DNA of 64,000 bases, from assembly GCF_029504735.1 (NCBI RefSeq), contig NZ_JAQFIP010000005.1:186001-250000 (forward strand). Reading direction: 5' to 3'. This DNA comes from Ereboglobus sp. PH5-10. Its GTDB lineage: Bacteria; Verrucomicrobiota; Verrucomicrobiia; Opitutales; Opitutaceae. This document shows positions 63,957 through 64,000 of this stretch, piece after piece. The notes under the pieces were generated by a model. That model was given only the letters and a program-made list of their open reading frames with translations, was not told where the DNA came from and searched no databases. The position numbers and the translations under genes are program-made. The number at the start of each line of letters is the position of its first letter. The first letter of the stretch is position 1.

Positions 63957-64000
63957 GGTGTTTCACGTATCGAAAAAGTGGCAGGTGTCACAAAAAGTGC

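Larger units (their letters stand above)
62249..64000 (+). mobile_element. Left end of an integrative element inserted in a sulfatase gene
   Basis: Begins at the sulfatase junction with a tRNA 3'-end segment, then two direct repeats, a tyrosine recombinase reading inward, and a small membrane protein. The right end is beyond the window. It may be a genomic island, prophage or ICE; nothing here decides which. Confidence 0.75.

Overview
The window looks like chromosomal DNA of a Verrucomicrobiota member, most likely family Opitutaceae. This is inferred from the gene content, not from a marker search. Supporting signs are the high GC, Tat-exported FAD oxidoreductases, a TonB receptor, menaquinone genes of the MenF/MenD type, a verrucomicrobial-style tyrosine recombinase, and an unusual density of palindromic dispersed repeats. 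A gut or polymer-rich habitat is plausible but unproven.

Layout. 0.1-7.8 kb: acetyl xylan esterase, a DUF4177 protein built of repeated modules, rsmD, an RlmD/TrmA-type RNA methyltransferase and prfC. 7.9-11.2 kb: a B12 salvage operon (cobD-type decarboxylase, cbiB, cobU) behind a cobalamin riboswitch. 11.3-20.4 kb: GlsB-like protein, tRNA-Ser(CGA), LacI regulator, a frameshifted sialate O-acetylesterase, xseA, a VTT membrane protein, a HAD phosphatase and a YgiQ radical SAM protein. 20.6-49.4 kb: a large co-oriented locus (below). 49.5-52.8 kb: menF and menD. 53.0-53.9 kb: an Mrr-type nuclease, AT-richer than its neighbours. 54.2-61.3 kb: aspS, ribulokinase-like araB, a stand-alone C-terminal half of UvrA, an M48 lipoprotein protease and panE. 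61.4-64 kb: tRNA-Ala(CGC), then a sulfatase gene cut by an integrative element that carries a tRNA 3'-end fragment, a tyrosine recombinase and a zinc-ribbon membrane protein, and runs off the right edge.

The main discovery candidate is the 20.6-49.4 kb locus. Eighteen minus-strand genes encode, in transcription order, a tandem-domain periplasmic glycerophosphodiesterase, an sn-glycerol-3-phosphate dehydrogenase homologue, three paralogous secreted calcineurin-type phosphoesterases, two Tat-exported FAD oxidoreductases flanking a Tat-exported propeller-like protein, five paralogous secreted metallo-beta-lactamase-fold hydrolases, an sn-glycerol-1-phosphate dehydrogenase, two secreted propeller-like proteins, a GlpT/UhpT-family organophosphate antiporter that keeps both phosphate-binding arginines, and a TonB receptor. 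A DeoR-family regulator is divergent at the head. Read together, this is a scavenging pathway: outer-membrane capture, periplasmic phosphodiester and phosphoester cleavage, import of glycerol phosphate without dephosphorylation, and oxidation of both stereoisomers to dihydroxyacetone phosphate. Teichoic acids or archaeal plus bacterial phospholipid head groups are candidate substrates. That step is inference.

The second theme is repeats. Palindromic elements fill every long gap in this locus. They are also found inside genes in several reading frames: as linkers in the DUF4177 protein, as an insertion in the RNA methyltransferase, and as part of the signal peptides of the esterase and of one metallo-beta-lactamase-fold paralogue.
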